Below, piece after piece: positions 54,481 through 64,000 of a DNA stretch of 64,000 nt. Origin of the DNA: Candolleomyces eurysporus (taxonomy: Eukaryota; Basidiomycota; Agaricomycetes; Agaricales; Psathyrellaceae); assembly GCA_027579435.1 (NCBI GenBank), contig JANBPK010000877.1:1-64000 (forward strand), given 5' to 3'. The translations under genes and the position numbers were made by a program. The notes beneath the pieces were generated by a model. It had not been told where the DNA came from, did no database searches, and was given only the letters and a program-made list of their open reading frames with translations. The first letter of the stretch is position 1. Each line of letters starts with the position of its first letter.

Positions 54481-57400
54481 ATGCCTCGTCGATCGTCAAA
54501 CCGAATATCCTCATCTCTTCCAGCAGAGCCCCAGCACTCCCAGCTTCAGGCACCAACAGACCCGGTCTCAGAAAACTTCACCAGTCTCAGACGGCATTGG
54601 AAATGGGCCGCCTTCTGCCAGTTCTTCCACATATTCTTTGACTTATTCGCAATTAATGACATATCAATCGAGGTATGTCCCCGTTTCTTCGGTTTGCCAT
54701 CCCCAGCTTACGACTGCTATCCTAGGACCTTGAAAATGACCTCGTTCACGGCACCGATGTGTTTCTGCCACGGATTATGCAGCGACTCCTCTTCACTCTG
54801 TCCTACGACCGCAAAATATCGTATGTTGCTTTCCTTTTAACCTATTTGCCCCTTTTCATCGTCAATTTATAGGGCGGAGAACTGGCAAAACGCACTGCGA
54901 CGCCAATATGACAAGAGAGACCCCGAAGCCAATCCTCTGGGATCTCCATCCACAGTTGTCCACACCGCGGCTAACTCGCGCTTCAGCTCCATTGTGAAGG
55001 ATGAAGTAGAGGATGCAGAGGATGAGGCTCAGGAACAAAAGGACGGAGAAACTGCAGGACAGGAAGGTGAGTCCCACCACCTCACCCTTCTCTCAGACTC
55101 TTCTCATCTAAATCTTCGTCACTAGACGCAACGTCTACCAGGCACACGAGCCCTCAAATCGACGAGAAGCCTTTGAATAAAGTCGATAAGCGCGCCCCTA
55201 ACGCCGCTGATGATAAGCCTACTGTCGAGTGGTCATCCCTCTCCATGGACCAAAAACTGGAATCTCTCCATACCCTGGTGGAATGGCAATTCCAGAATCC
55301 AACTCGACTCAGGATGATCATGAAATCCGACGACGAGTATGCATCTTGGGTAAGAGTGTTCCCCTGACGATTTATGAGCTTTTTCAAACCGTTTCCACAG
55401 CGTGCCGAGCCTATTGGATACGACCGTGAGCAGAACGCGTATTGGTTAATCGGAGGTAAGCGTGTCAATCATCACAGAAACGCCCACAATGCGCTCACAT
55501 AATGATCAGAGAGTCGACTTTGGATTCAACGTGCTCCACCGAAGCCACCCACACGAAAGCGGAAACGCAAAGCGCCTGCTGACGACGAACCTAAAGGCCG
55601 CAATGCCAAAGCAGGCTCTTCAAAGCGTCAAAAGCTGACCAAAACGCAAAGCAAGAAGAAGCCCGAACCTGCGCCGGTGCCTTCTACCCCGACCAGTGGA
55701 AGGAGTAGGGCAGCAAAGGAACAAGCCAAAGCTAAACTCGACGCCCAAGCCAAGGCGCTGGCAGAATTCAATCGACAAGCAGCAGCTTCTTCTTCTACCA
55801 GGTCGGCATCCACTCGGTCTACCAGAAGCAGCCAAAAGCAAGAGTCCAAGCCAGCGGCGAGCAAAGCCTTCAAGCCCACTGGAGTTCGCATCAGCGCGAG
55901 GTTACGTGGGTTCCAGGAGGATGATGATTGGCAGCCTGTACCAGAAGAATGGTTAGAGGCCAATGGACCGTCCAAGAGTGCGAAAACAGGTTTGGAAAGC
56001 GATGCCGATTCGGTTAGCGACTTGACGGAATTGAGCGATGACGAAGAGCAAGATGCGTCCAAAGATGTCGAGGAAGAGAAACATGCTACGGCCAGCGCCA
56101 AAGACGATCTCGAGGAACCCGAACCCGAACCCGAAGAGGCACTGAACGAGCCCAATCCAAGTACTTTCATTGAATGGGAAACGGTTTGTGACTCTGACCT
56201 TTGCTTGCCGTTTATCTGTTCTAATACTTTCCGTCTTCACAGCTCTGCGTCACGATCGCAGAATGGGAGTTATTCCCGGAGCGATTTGCAAAGTCCACTC
56301 ACTACACTGAAAAGGCGTTCTACAAGCTCCTCAACACAGTAATTGTGCCACAGGTAGTAGGGGAACTGAGGGTAAGCATTACTACCGATCATTTTAACTG
56401 CAATTACTCACGATTCCTTTAGGCAATTGAACAGAAACGGCGCCTGGAAGAGGCGTTGAACACCAGAAAACGATCATCACGACTCGCCACACGAGAAAAC
56501 GAGAAAGAGGCTGCGAGGCTGGCTGCACAGAAAAAGGCCGAGGAAGAAGAGAAAATGGGCCGCACGCGTCGTGCCGAGGCGCGACAGAAGCGAGAGGAAG
56601 AGGAACGATTGAAACGCGAAAATGCAAGAGAAGAGAGGCGAATGAAACGCGAGCGCGCTGCGGAACAAGAGGCTGCTGCTAGTGAAGAACCTCCTTCGTA
56701 CGTCTCCTTCAGATCTTGACGTAAGATTCTTTGATTGATATTGATAATGTTTTGAACAGACCGAAGGAAGAAGCACCTCCACCACCGCCTCCAGCGCGTG
56801 CTGAACCGGCACCCAAACGCCAAGCCTCCAAGCCTCGACTCAAAAAGGCGGCAGCAACTGCCAAAGCAGCAGATGATTGGGAACTGGAATGCGAAGTTTG
56901 TGGCAGAAAGGGTACTAATGTGGTATGTGATCTCATCTCCACGTTGCCGAATACGTTCATTAAGTTTCATTCAGGATGATGGAACCCCTATGATGTCTTG
57001 CGGGTCGTGTTCCAAATGGCAGCACATTCAATGCCACGACAAGCGAGATCGTGCTCTCGGTCGACCGAAACGGGACTGGGATCGAATCGAGTTCTTCTGC
57101 CAACGTTGTTTTGCCCTTCGAAGTAATAGTTTGCAACGAGCTAATGGCACCTCCCACTACCCGCTGCCGCAGGTACAGCCTACGATGCCATATGCTCAGT
57201 CGTGGCAGAGCCAGGCGTTGTACAACCCCAAGACTCATGGATACCCTGCGCAAGAGACTTCAAACTACGCACATCCTCAAGCATACCTTGCACCAACCTC
57301 CAGCCTCCGTTCTTCGTACCCTACCCAATCCGCCTACGCTAATGCCTACAGCACGAATCCTATATCCTTTAATCATTATCAGCCGCAAGAGCGATCTTTC

Positions 57401-57842
57401 GCCAGTGATAGTAGAGGGCAAGCGCCGCAGAATCAGTATTATCGAACGAATGGTTCTTGGCCTGTGGAACCTACAAGATACCAGGTATATTTTTCATCCA
57501 CTCCCTCGTTCTCGTCGCTTAATTAAGTTTTAGACGTATCCGTCGCAAAACGCGTGGAACCCCAACCATTATGCGGCTAATGGTACCTCGTCATCTGCAG
57601 CGCCACCTCAGCACAACACAGGAGCCCCTCCTACTCTCGATCGCCGATCGTATCCATACGAGAACGGGAGCAGCACACATCATGCACACCAGCAACATTC
57701 CTCCGTGTACGAAAACCCTGCTGTAAACCGGGACGCTTATCAGCACCGTTCCCACCAGCAGCCTCCACCGATGACGGCGACGACAGCGACCACCACATCT
57801 GCTGTGTCTTACCACCGAACGCCGTATCCTCCTCATTCATAG
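54481..57842 (+). CDS. Chromatin protein with WHIM-like region and PHD finger
   Basis: Many exons. Start MPRRSSNRISSSLPAE at 54481; stop TAG at 57842. Early segments resemble a DDT-like helical region (HWKWAAFCQFFHIFFDLFAI, DLENDLVHGTDVFLPRIMQR). The next exons carry a WHIM-type stretch (LESLHTLVEWQFQNPTRLRM, RAEPIGYDREQNAYWLIGE). A Lys/Arg-rich basic region and an acidic stretch (LSDDEEQDASKDVEEE) follow. Then comes a long charged coiled coil (EEALNTRKRSSRLATRENEK). The PHD finger reads CEVCGRKG...MMSCGSCSKWQHIQCH...FFCQRC, a C4HC3 set. The tail is Tyr/Gln/Pro-rich. DDT/WHIM plus PHD is the plan of ISWI-partner subunits such as Rsf1/ACF1, which space nucleosomes. The complex is inferred. Confidence 0.78.
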
Positions 57843-58120
57843 ATTCTGTAAGTTTGTGTAGAACCTCCCTGTATCACCACCACAGCTTGTCTTGTGAGTA
57901 ATAATGCAACCGTAGATTGTCGCCGGGGCTTGGGATCGGGCGGGGTGTGATTAGCATTTTGTCGGGCTGTCGTATCGTACTATCGTATTGTTATCTTATG
58001 TAGATAGACAGACAGACGGTGAACTTTCTTGGTTTCATCTGAACGGACCGAACCCTCGCTATCTCTTTGGGTAGTTTACTTTTCTACACTTAATCCCTAG
58101 GTGTTTTTGTTGAATGATTA

Positions 58121-59029
58121 CTATCGTAATGTTTCGTACATCTTGTATTCTGGGCTCTTGAATGCGAATATATCGTCCTCTGTACCTAGTTCATCGCTGC
58201 GAATGGTTATCTTGTGAAATTCAAGAGACAGAAGAGAGGGAGAGACGTACTCGATGGGACCTAGTACTCGCAGTCCTCGTACATGAGTGTCCTTGCCACT
58301 CATATGGTTCTGTGCCACAATGATGTGTAGGACGTATGCGTACACTGGGCTCCTAGAAGGAAGAAACATTCAAAGACACGATTGAGAACAGAATAAGACT
58401 CGAAGACGTACTGCCCATCCCCGTCATCGTTGGGTTCAGACGAAACGTCAAACGTTATCCACCCTTCAGGTTTGGTGAACGTGACGATCCGAACGTCCTG
58501 CAGATCGCTCGGTCCCGTCCCAGCACGTATAGCCAGAGTTGACGGTGTGTATGAATCGTCCTGCGAGAACTTGAGGAGGATGCTAATCTTCTGTTAACAA
58601 TAACCAAACAACCCAACGAAGTCGGTCAGTCGATGTTGTCCATCGTTGAGGGTATATAGGAAGAGCTAATTGCCTGCCTGAATCGCCATCTTACAGGGAA
58701 ACTCGAGTGTTATAGAGTGAGGTTGTGGTCCATCAGAGCTAGAGAGATCCATCAGGTCTTCTGAAGAAAGCAGACGATTGGTATGTGCCTACTGCCAGAA
58801 AGTGTCTGGGTCACTATCTCGAAGACACTCGACCCCAAACCCGAATTTATAGGACGAGACAGACCACTTGGCACGGTTCGAGATGTCTGGCCATGGTAAA
58901 TCGGGAGGCTTGGATATCGCTACATCGCCGTCAGCAAAAGAATCACATCACAGAGAATCGAGACAGACCTGAATGCAAGAAAGGCCCATCGTCGTTGGTC
59001 GTGTCTGCTTGCCTGTCGTTGTTGGCCAT
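58121..59029 (-). CDS. APC10: Anaphase-promoting complex subunit 10 (DOC domain)
   Basis: Start MANNDRQADTTNDDGPF at 59029. The DOC domain is clear: WSVSSYKFGFGVECLRDSDP, FW(H/Q)SDGPQPHSITLEF, KISILLKFSQDDSYTPSTLA, YVLHIIVAQNHMSGKDTHVR and GLRVLGPIE. APC10 is a co-receptor for degron substrates next to Cdc20/Cdh1 on the cyclosome. The protein ends FKSPEYKMYETLR. Many APC10 proteins end in Ile-Arg, the tail that binds a TPR subunit; here it is Leu-Arg. One intron (58677-58591) appears to start GC, after MAIQ. The last intron before the C-terminal exon is not exactly placed. It shares a 103-bp divergent spacer with UBA4. Confidence 0.9.
58591..58677 (-). other. Probable GC-AG intron in APC10
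   Basis: CAG then GCAGGC, ending TTAACAG, 87 nt, phase 0, joining CKMAIQ to KISILLKF. The donor is weaker than the other two GC donors. Confidence 0.55.
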
Positions 59030-59132
59030 GGTTGGAGAAAGCAGGAAGCGAACGCGTTTTGATCAATCAAACGCGTCCGGTAATATATCTCACAGCCACC
59101 AACTCATCTCTAAGCATAACTTCCACCACAAA
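59030..59132. promoter_or_regulatory. Very short divergent promoter, APC10 / UBA4
   Basis: Only 103 bp separate the two ATG codons. Both promoters and both 5' UTRs must fit here or overlap the genes. Contains an AAACGCGT-type word repeated near 59050 and 59070 (ACGCGT is the MCB element in yeasts; its function here is unknown). Confidence 0.6.
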
Positions 59133-60661
59133 ATGACAGAGCTCCCTCTGCCCTTGGAGGACTACAAGCGGTATGGACGGCAAATGATTCTAGATGGGTT
59201 TGGCCTGCAAGGTCTGAACCTCAGGACAGTATCCTGAGAGGTCCGATTCACTAACACCATGACTAGGTCAGATCAATTTATCCAAGGCCTCCGTCGCAGT
59301 TGTCGGCGCAGGTGGGCTTGGGTGTCCAGCTTTGCAGTACCTTGGCGCTGCTGGAATAGGTATATAATTCATCCTCGTTGAAATTAATGAACCGATAACA
59401 GCCGTTTGCGCAGGGAGAATCGGGATCTTCGACCACGATCGTGTCGAACTGTCCAACCTCCAGAGACAAATATTGCACGACGAACAAACCATTGGCATGT
59501 TCAAAGCCGAATCGGCGAAACGCGCTCTACAAAGGTAAGTACCCAAATATCCTCCCCATTCTCTGCTAACTCTGTTTTCCACCCACCAGAGTGAACTCTC
59601 GATTAGTGATAGACGCTGTCACATCTGGCATAACCGCTGACAACGCCCTGACTCTCCTGTCAGGATACGATATCATCCTAGACTGCACAGACAACGTCCC
59701 CACACGTTATCTTCTCTCCGACACCGCAGTTGCTCTAGGGAAACCGCTCGTCAGTGGGGCAGCCCAGAAATTCGATGGGCAGCTCTGCGTTTATAATCTA
59801 GGCGAATTCGGACCATGCTATCGATGCATCTTCCCCGTCCCCCCAAGCCCAAGTAATGTCGGAAGTTGCGAAGAACTCGGTGTTCTGGGTGCTGTCACAG
59901 GAATAATTGGGAACATGCAAGCATTAGAAACTATCAAGATCCTCACTGGTTTGCATGGTACGTCTGCCCGTTTTTCCCTCTTCTCTTGTTTTTGCCTCTC
60001 ATTGACTCACAGCTTCATGGTCGAGCAGATAATGCGCGGGTGATGCATATCTACAACGCACTTTCAACTCCACCCTTCCGAACGATCAAGTTGAGGGCTC
60101 GTAGGGAGGTGTGTCCGGCCTGTGGGACGTCCACTGAAGGGAAGGCGTCGATTCAGACCACGGACTACGTCCAATTCTGTGGTGGTTTGCCACCTGATTG
60201 GGAGCATCAAGGACTTGTCGAGGGAGAGAAAGGGAAACGGATTGATGCCAAAGTAAACTGTCCACCCTCCATTTCACTAGGATGAGTTACTGACAACGCC
60301 GCTCTCAGTCCTTAAAGTCCCTACTTGACTCAAACGAAGCTGTAAATATCATAGACGTTCGCCAACCCACAGAATTCGGAATATGCAGTCTCCCCCATTC
60401 TCGAAGTGAGTAATTCAGGCAAAAAGTGTGTTGGCTATACTGATCTCCATTTCACCAGACGTTCCTCTCAAAGAATTGGTTAAACACCCAAGCAAATACG
60501 TATCCGACAGACCAACAATCCTCTCCTGTCGACTCGGAAACGATTCTCAAATCGCTGCAGACGCTCTTCGAACCGTGTCAAGCGGTGGAACGGTCCAAGA
60601 TCTCATAGGTGGACTCAGAGCTTGGTCTACACAAGTCGACAAAAACTTTCCGCAATACTAG
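59133..60661 (+). CDS. UBA4: Adenylyltransferase/sulfurtransferase UBA4 (MOCS3 homologue)
   Basis: Seven exons (59133-59211, 59267-59359, 59414-59534, 59590-59957, 60029-60252, 60309-60405, 60459-60661) give 394 residues. The N-terminal E1-like domain has [11 protein letters not shown], the nucleotide loop [38 protein letters not shown], and DCTDN. The zinc-type Cys pairs are CYRC and CPAC. A Cys in [14 protein letters not shown] is the E1 position. The C-terminal rhodanese domain has [11 protein letters not shown] and the active Cys in [13 protein letters not shown]4 activates Urm1 and, as MOCS3, molybdopterin synthase small subunit, by adenylation then thiocarboxylation. It is needed for tRNA wobble-uridine thiolation. 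It lacks the long N-terminal coiled coil of many homologues. Its stop lies 44 bp from the convergent UBX gene. Confidence 0.93.
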
Positions 60662-60705
60662 TGCTATTATACATTTATCATCGTAACCTTGGAGGGACAT
60701 CCAAA

Positions 60706-61704
60706 TCACTTCTCTGTGGATGGGGGCGAGAGGTCAACCAGGCGAAAAGGGAAGCGAAAAGAACAACTCACTTCCAAGCTTCAGCCATTTGGGTATCTTC
60801 TTCTCCGAGTTGGTCTGAATCGTACTTGTCGACAGTGTCTGCCGAGAAGATCCCGCTTGCGGAGTAGGTTGAGATTCCGGCGGAGGAGCAGGGACGGGCA
60901 GGTCAATGGCTTGCTCGAGAATCGAAGGAAGTAGTGGGGCTGGGGCCTGGTCATCTAAAAGAGCACACAAATCAACTCGGTCGACGTTCCCCACGATAGA
61001 GAGAAATCTATCCTTACGATTCAGACTCTCATCTTCGAATCGGAGGAGCAAAATGGACGAAGGCGCCAATTGCAGTTCCACCAATGACAAATCGCGGACC
61101 GTTGGGTCTGATACTTTGAGATCACGTATCGGGGGAGTCTGGTCTACATATTTCCTCGAGGAATTAGCAAGGATGCTGAGAGGGAATGTTAAGGAGGGAG
61201 GAAGTGGACGAACAGAGGATGAACTTGATCGGTTTCACGTCATCGCGCAGACACCCTCTCACGAACGCATAGACCGAGCGAATCTTATCTGTCGAGGGGA
61301 AACTTTTCTCCAGCTGCGTCTGGTCAGGGAACTTGACGCGAATCCTGGTCTGTATCGCCATTCACATTAATTTGGTCAAAGGAGGCTCGCTGTGAGTACG
61401 CATAGCCGTGCCACAGTGCTCGAGGCCCGCTCACCTCTGGCCAACGATCTCGCTTGCTCTTCTCCGCAGCTTCACGTTTGGCCTTAAGCTGCAGGGGAGC
61501 ATTCACCAACGCATTCGTACGAGCAGTCAAGGTAGCTTGAGCAGCCCTGAGGTCCGCAGTGGTAGGGTTGAAGTAGTCATCTGATAGCGCAGGGAGGGGA
61601 TCTGCGTTGGTGATGTTGGGCGGCCTATAAATCTTGAAATCAGTGGGAACTGGGCCAGAAGACGGTAGGGGCCGGGCGCCGGTGGATGGTTGAGGAGAGG
61701 CCAT
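60706..61704 (-). CDS. UBX-domain protein, ASPL/TUG (Ubx4) type
   Basis: Four exons (61704-61435, 61349-61214, 61143-60772, 60713-60706) give 261 residues. Exon 4 is only eight bases and ends the protein as KWLKLGKK. The N-terminal third reads DFKIYRPPNITNADPLPALS and a helix before the UBX domain (LRAAQATLTARTNALVN). The UBX domain follows: TRIRVKFPDQTQLEKSFPST, SVYAFVRGCL, and DLSLVELQLAPSSILLLRFE. UBX domains bind the AAA ATPase Cdc48/p97. The protein is shorter than typical ASPL/TUG and lacks their N-terminal ubiquitin-like half. Confidence 0.88.
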
Positions 61705-62211
61705 GGTTGAAGGGAGCTAACGGATAGAATGAAAGAGGAATAGTGATTCAATCCACAGAAATACATGTCCGGAACAGCATTGGGTTACATAAGCAAAAGA
61801 TGGCAGAGATCTTCAACTACGTCGTGGAGCTAGAAGGATTGAATATATGAGTGGGTTTGCTTGGGAGGACGGGAGGGAGGAGAAAGGATCAGGAAAGTAT
61901 GATTGTCTCAAGCCACGGGTTCCAGGATGCATTGGCGTATGATCCCTTAAATTGAAGTCCGTGACATTCGAACGCAAATTACTTGGAACATCATGTATGA
62001 TTGCAGAAGAGATGCAAAAACTTACAAGGCAAGTTCAACAGCAAACGGACGAGGAGCAGGCCTAGTTTTCGAGGAACATGGAAGAGGACAAGACGCGTTT
62101 TCCTCCTGCCCGAAAATCGACCTTTGTTTGTCTCTATTTTATAATGACGTCGATGTCCTCCAAAGCCCCTGTCTTCACTCATCCCAATCCACCTTCATTC
62201 CAGCTTCTACC
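61705..62211. promoter_or_regulatory. Divergent promoter region, UBX protein / PITH protein
   Basis: 507 bp between two start codons pointing apart. No gene is supported in it. Confidence 0.5.
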
Positions 62212-63146
62212 ATGGCAGACCACAACCACTGCGACCACCACGAAGGCTGCGGCCACGATCATTTGGGACACGACTTGGGGCCCGAAGATAACCTCTTCTC
62301 CCAGATCGATCGCGCAAACGTCGTTGCCCTGAACGGCGTTCAGGATGGCGCCAATGTCATCAAACCTTGGTCTGAACGCCTCGACCAGACAAAGGTACGT
62401 ACTCCTCAATTTCTCCAGTATTTGACAAATCGTTATAAAATTTAGCCCCTCATTATAGTTTCTGGAATCCGATGCAGATGATCAAATGTACGTCTGCTCG
62501 ACGGGTTTACTTCAACCTTACTTAGTGTGCACTGCAGCATCCTTCGAATTCCATTCACCGGATCCATACGGCTCCGCTCGTTGCTCATCAAAGCTGGGCC
62601 AGGGGATCAAACACCTTCCAAGATAGTTCTCGTGTGTCTTTTCTATTCTCCGTCTACCGTCCATAAGCCGTTAACAAGGAAGCAACGCAATAGTACGCAA
62701 ACCAACCGAACCTCGACTTTGACGAAGTCAACGAGCGCACACCGTCCCAAGAATTCGAATTACCTCAGAGCAACGAAGTTGGGGAATACCCTCTCAAGTG
62801 AGACTTTTTCGCCAATCACCTTTACGCTTCTTCATTCAACTTACAATAATAAATATCACCGCTCTGCAGGACCGTCAAATTCTCGAATCTTTCAAGCGTA
62901 ACCCTCTTCATCCCAGCCGCACAAGGAGCCGAAGCCTCCAAGATCTACTACGTCGGATTTCTTGGGACGTGGTCAAAGGTACGATACCCACTAAATCGCA
63001 ACTTTAAAGATGATTAATCCACAATTTAATCACGTCCGTAGCGCAATGAAAACCCAGTAATCACGGTTTACGAAACCCAGGCCAATCTCGCAGACCATCC
63101 AAAGATTCAAGGAATGGACGGTGCACATAGCTCTCTTGGGCAGTAA
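62212..63146 (+). CDS. PITH-domain protein (PITHD1 homologue)
   Basis: Start MADHNHCDHHEGCGHDH at 62212; first exon to 62394. At least six exons. The His/Cys-rich N-terminus is typical of PITHD1. The PITH domain reads NLFSQIDRANVVALNG, IILRIPFTGSIRLRSLLIKA, YANQPNLDFDEV, then FELPQSNEVGEYPL, VTLFIPAAQGAEASKIYYVG and FLGTWSK. It ends HSSLGQ at 63146. PITH domains bind the proteasome in thioredoxin-like TXNL1; PITHD1 is the stand-alone form. Cytosolic/nuclear function is inferred. The gene is on the plus strand and converges with the Gln-rich gene, whose stop is 169 bp away. Confidence 0.9.
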
Positions 63147-63315
63147 CCCACTCACCTTTCACTTCCGAAAAACCAAAAATCTGTACTGTATCTGGTATCT
63201 CATTACGAAAGACTTCTTGTTCAAATGCGACATTGAACCACACGAAAAATACACACAAATGCGAACGAGTAAAAAANGCAGAGGTCCAGTAAACAAAAGC
63301 GAGCGTATCTAAATA

Positions 63316-63569
63316 TCAAAAGGGATGCGACCCCATCATCCCCCCAGGCATCCCCCCNAGGCATCCCACCCTGCTGCTGCTGTTGTTGTTGCTGCTGTTG
63401 CTGTTGTTGCGCTGCCACCTGCTGTCTCATCCTCATCACTGCCATCATCATAGCAGGCGTCATCTGCTGACCCTGAACCTGGCTCCCAGCCATAGCCATA
63501 AAGTTGCTCGGATTCGCCATCCCCATCCCCATGAAATTCATTTGGTTCTGAAGTGTTGCCAGGTTTTGT

Positions 63570-63602
<33 letters not shown>

Positions 63603-64000
63603 GCTTGCTGTTGTTGTGCCTGTTGCTGTTGCGCTTGCTGCTGCTGCTGCTGCTATCGAAAGGCGACAAGTAAATGTATCAGAAAAAAAAAGACAAAAGA
63701 ACGAGAGAAAGAAANCTCGGACGGGATGAGTGAAAAAAAANGAAGACATACCAACGCCCTCAGTCTCTCCGGATTCGAGAATAATTGACTAGGCATCTCC
63801 GGAATGCCATTGATAGGGAAGAACGCTCCATATAGAGTCCTGTTATGCGCAAAGAAAAGCGCATTCCGGGTCTGGGCTCCAGTCGGTGTCGTCCACGCAG
63901 CAGTCGCGTACTGGGTGAGCAAAAGCACATCCCGAACGAGGGAACAAACGAATTATCGAAAACAAGAGAAGAAGGCGTCAGAAAAACCTATCTCCAAACA
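63316..64000 (-). CDS. Gln-rich protein, C-terminal part (5' end off the window)
   Basis: At least two exons are visible. The first (about 63914-63752) reads YATAAWTTPTGAQTRNALFF and ends NPERLRAL. After an intron (63751-63653) the last exon starts with a long Gln run with Ala, then MNFMGMGMANPSNFMAM, MTPAMMMAVMRMRQQVAAQ and a second Gln run. It ends GGMPGGMPGGMMGSHPF at 63316 if the N at 63358, beside six Cs on the plus strand, is dropped. As written the frame runs past. The composition suggests a transcription coactivator or chromatin-complex subunit. I do not recognise the family. Confidence 0.65.
63371..63656 (-). repeat. CAG/CAA codon repeats (polyQ)
   Basis: Two blocks, about 63371-63415 and 63560-63655, with mixed CAG and CAA codons and interspersed GCG (Ala). 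Read on the plus strand they give a meaningless poly-Leu frame. Copy number is probably variable. Confidence 0.85.

Noticed and set aside
55628..56970. Ser/Leu-rich minus-strand frames over the chromatin gene
   Set aside because: Shadows of the Lys/Glu/Ala-rich plus-strand exons, which carry the WHIM and PHD features.
63383..63673. Plus-strand poly-Leu/His open frame
   Set aside because: It is the complement of the CAG/CAA repeats of the minus-strand Gln-rich gene.
1..64000. CRISPR array, bacterial operon or prophage
   Set aside because: No spaced direct repeats of that kind exist; genes have spliceosomal introns and eukaryotic products.
1..64000. tRNA and rRNA genes
   Set aside because: I saw no cloverleaf-compatible sequence or rRNA-like segment. 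A covariance-model scan would be needed to exclude a tRNA fully.

Overview
The window looks like nuclear DNA of a mushroom-forming basidiomycete (Agaricomycetes). Genes sit on both strands 50-800 bp apart. They are cut by many short introns, mostly 45-62 nt with GT..AG ends, and the products are typical of fungi: sterol C14 reductase ERG24, MIC60, a GLFG nucleoporin, a GH128 glucanase, a phosphoketolase/acetate kinase pair and TPR-CHAT proteins. The assembly is draft quality. It carries many single N calls next to homopolymers and one gap of about 415 N at 46447-46861.

Layout. (1) 1-9.9 kb: two tandem copies of a TPR-CHAT protease-like gene on the minus strand. Each has a small multi-exon reading frame at its 5' end. 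The left copy runs off the window. (2) 10.9-15.9 kb: a Nup49/Nup58-type nucleoporin, a conserved unknown polyQ coiled-coil protein, and MIC60. (3) 16.6-29.5 kb: an arrestin-like protein, phosphoketolase (minus) and acetate kinase (plus) sharing one promoter region, a Ser/Pro-rich unknown protein, ERG24, and a secreted GH128 enzyme. (4) 29.8-49.1 kb: a segmental duplication. Each unit holds a YEATS-domain gene (minus), a zinc-finger gene (plus) and a second kind of zinc-finger gene (minus). In the second unit the YEATS copy is a pseudogene with two insertions. A third minus-strand zinc-finger paralogue follows after the N gap. (5) 49.6-54.2 kb: a single-pass wall-sensor-like protein, a four-helix MARVEL-like membrane protein and an alpha/beta hydrolase. 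(6) 54.5-64.0 kb: a compact block with a WHIM/PHD chromatin protein, APC10, UBA4, an ASPL/TUG-type UBX protein, a PITH-domain protein and the 3' end of a Gln-rich gene.

How the genes fit together. Phosphoketolase splits xylulose-5-P or fructose-6-P to acetyl-P, and acetate kinase turns acetyl-P into acetate and ATP, so the divergent pair at 19-24 kb encodes one two-step pathway. The duplicated YEATS/zinc-finger block encodes only nuclear regulators and seems to be recently expanding and decaying. APC10 and UBA4 start 103 bp apart.

For most genes I placed exon boundaries by requiring GT(or GC)..AG introns that keep the reading frame and the family sequence. Several genes need exactly one base removed from a C/G run to stay in frame; I read these as assembly errors rather than mutations.
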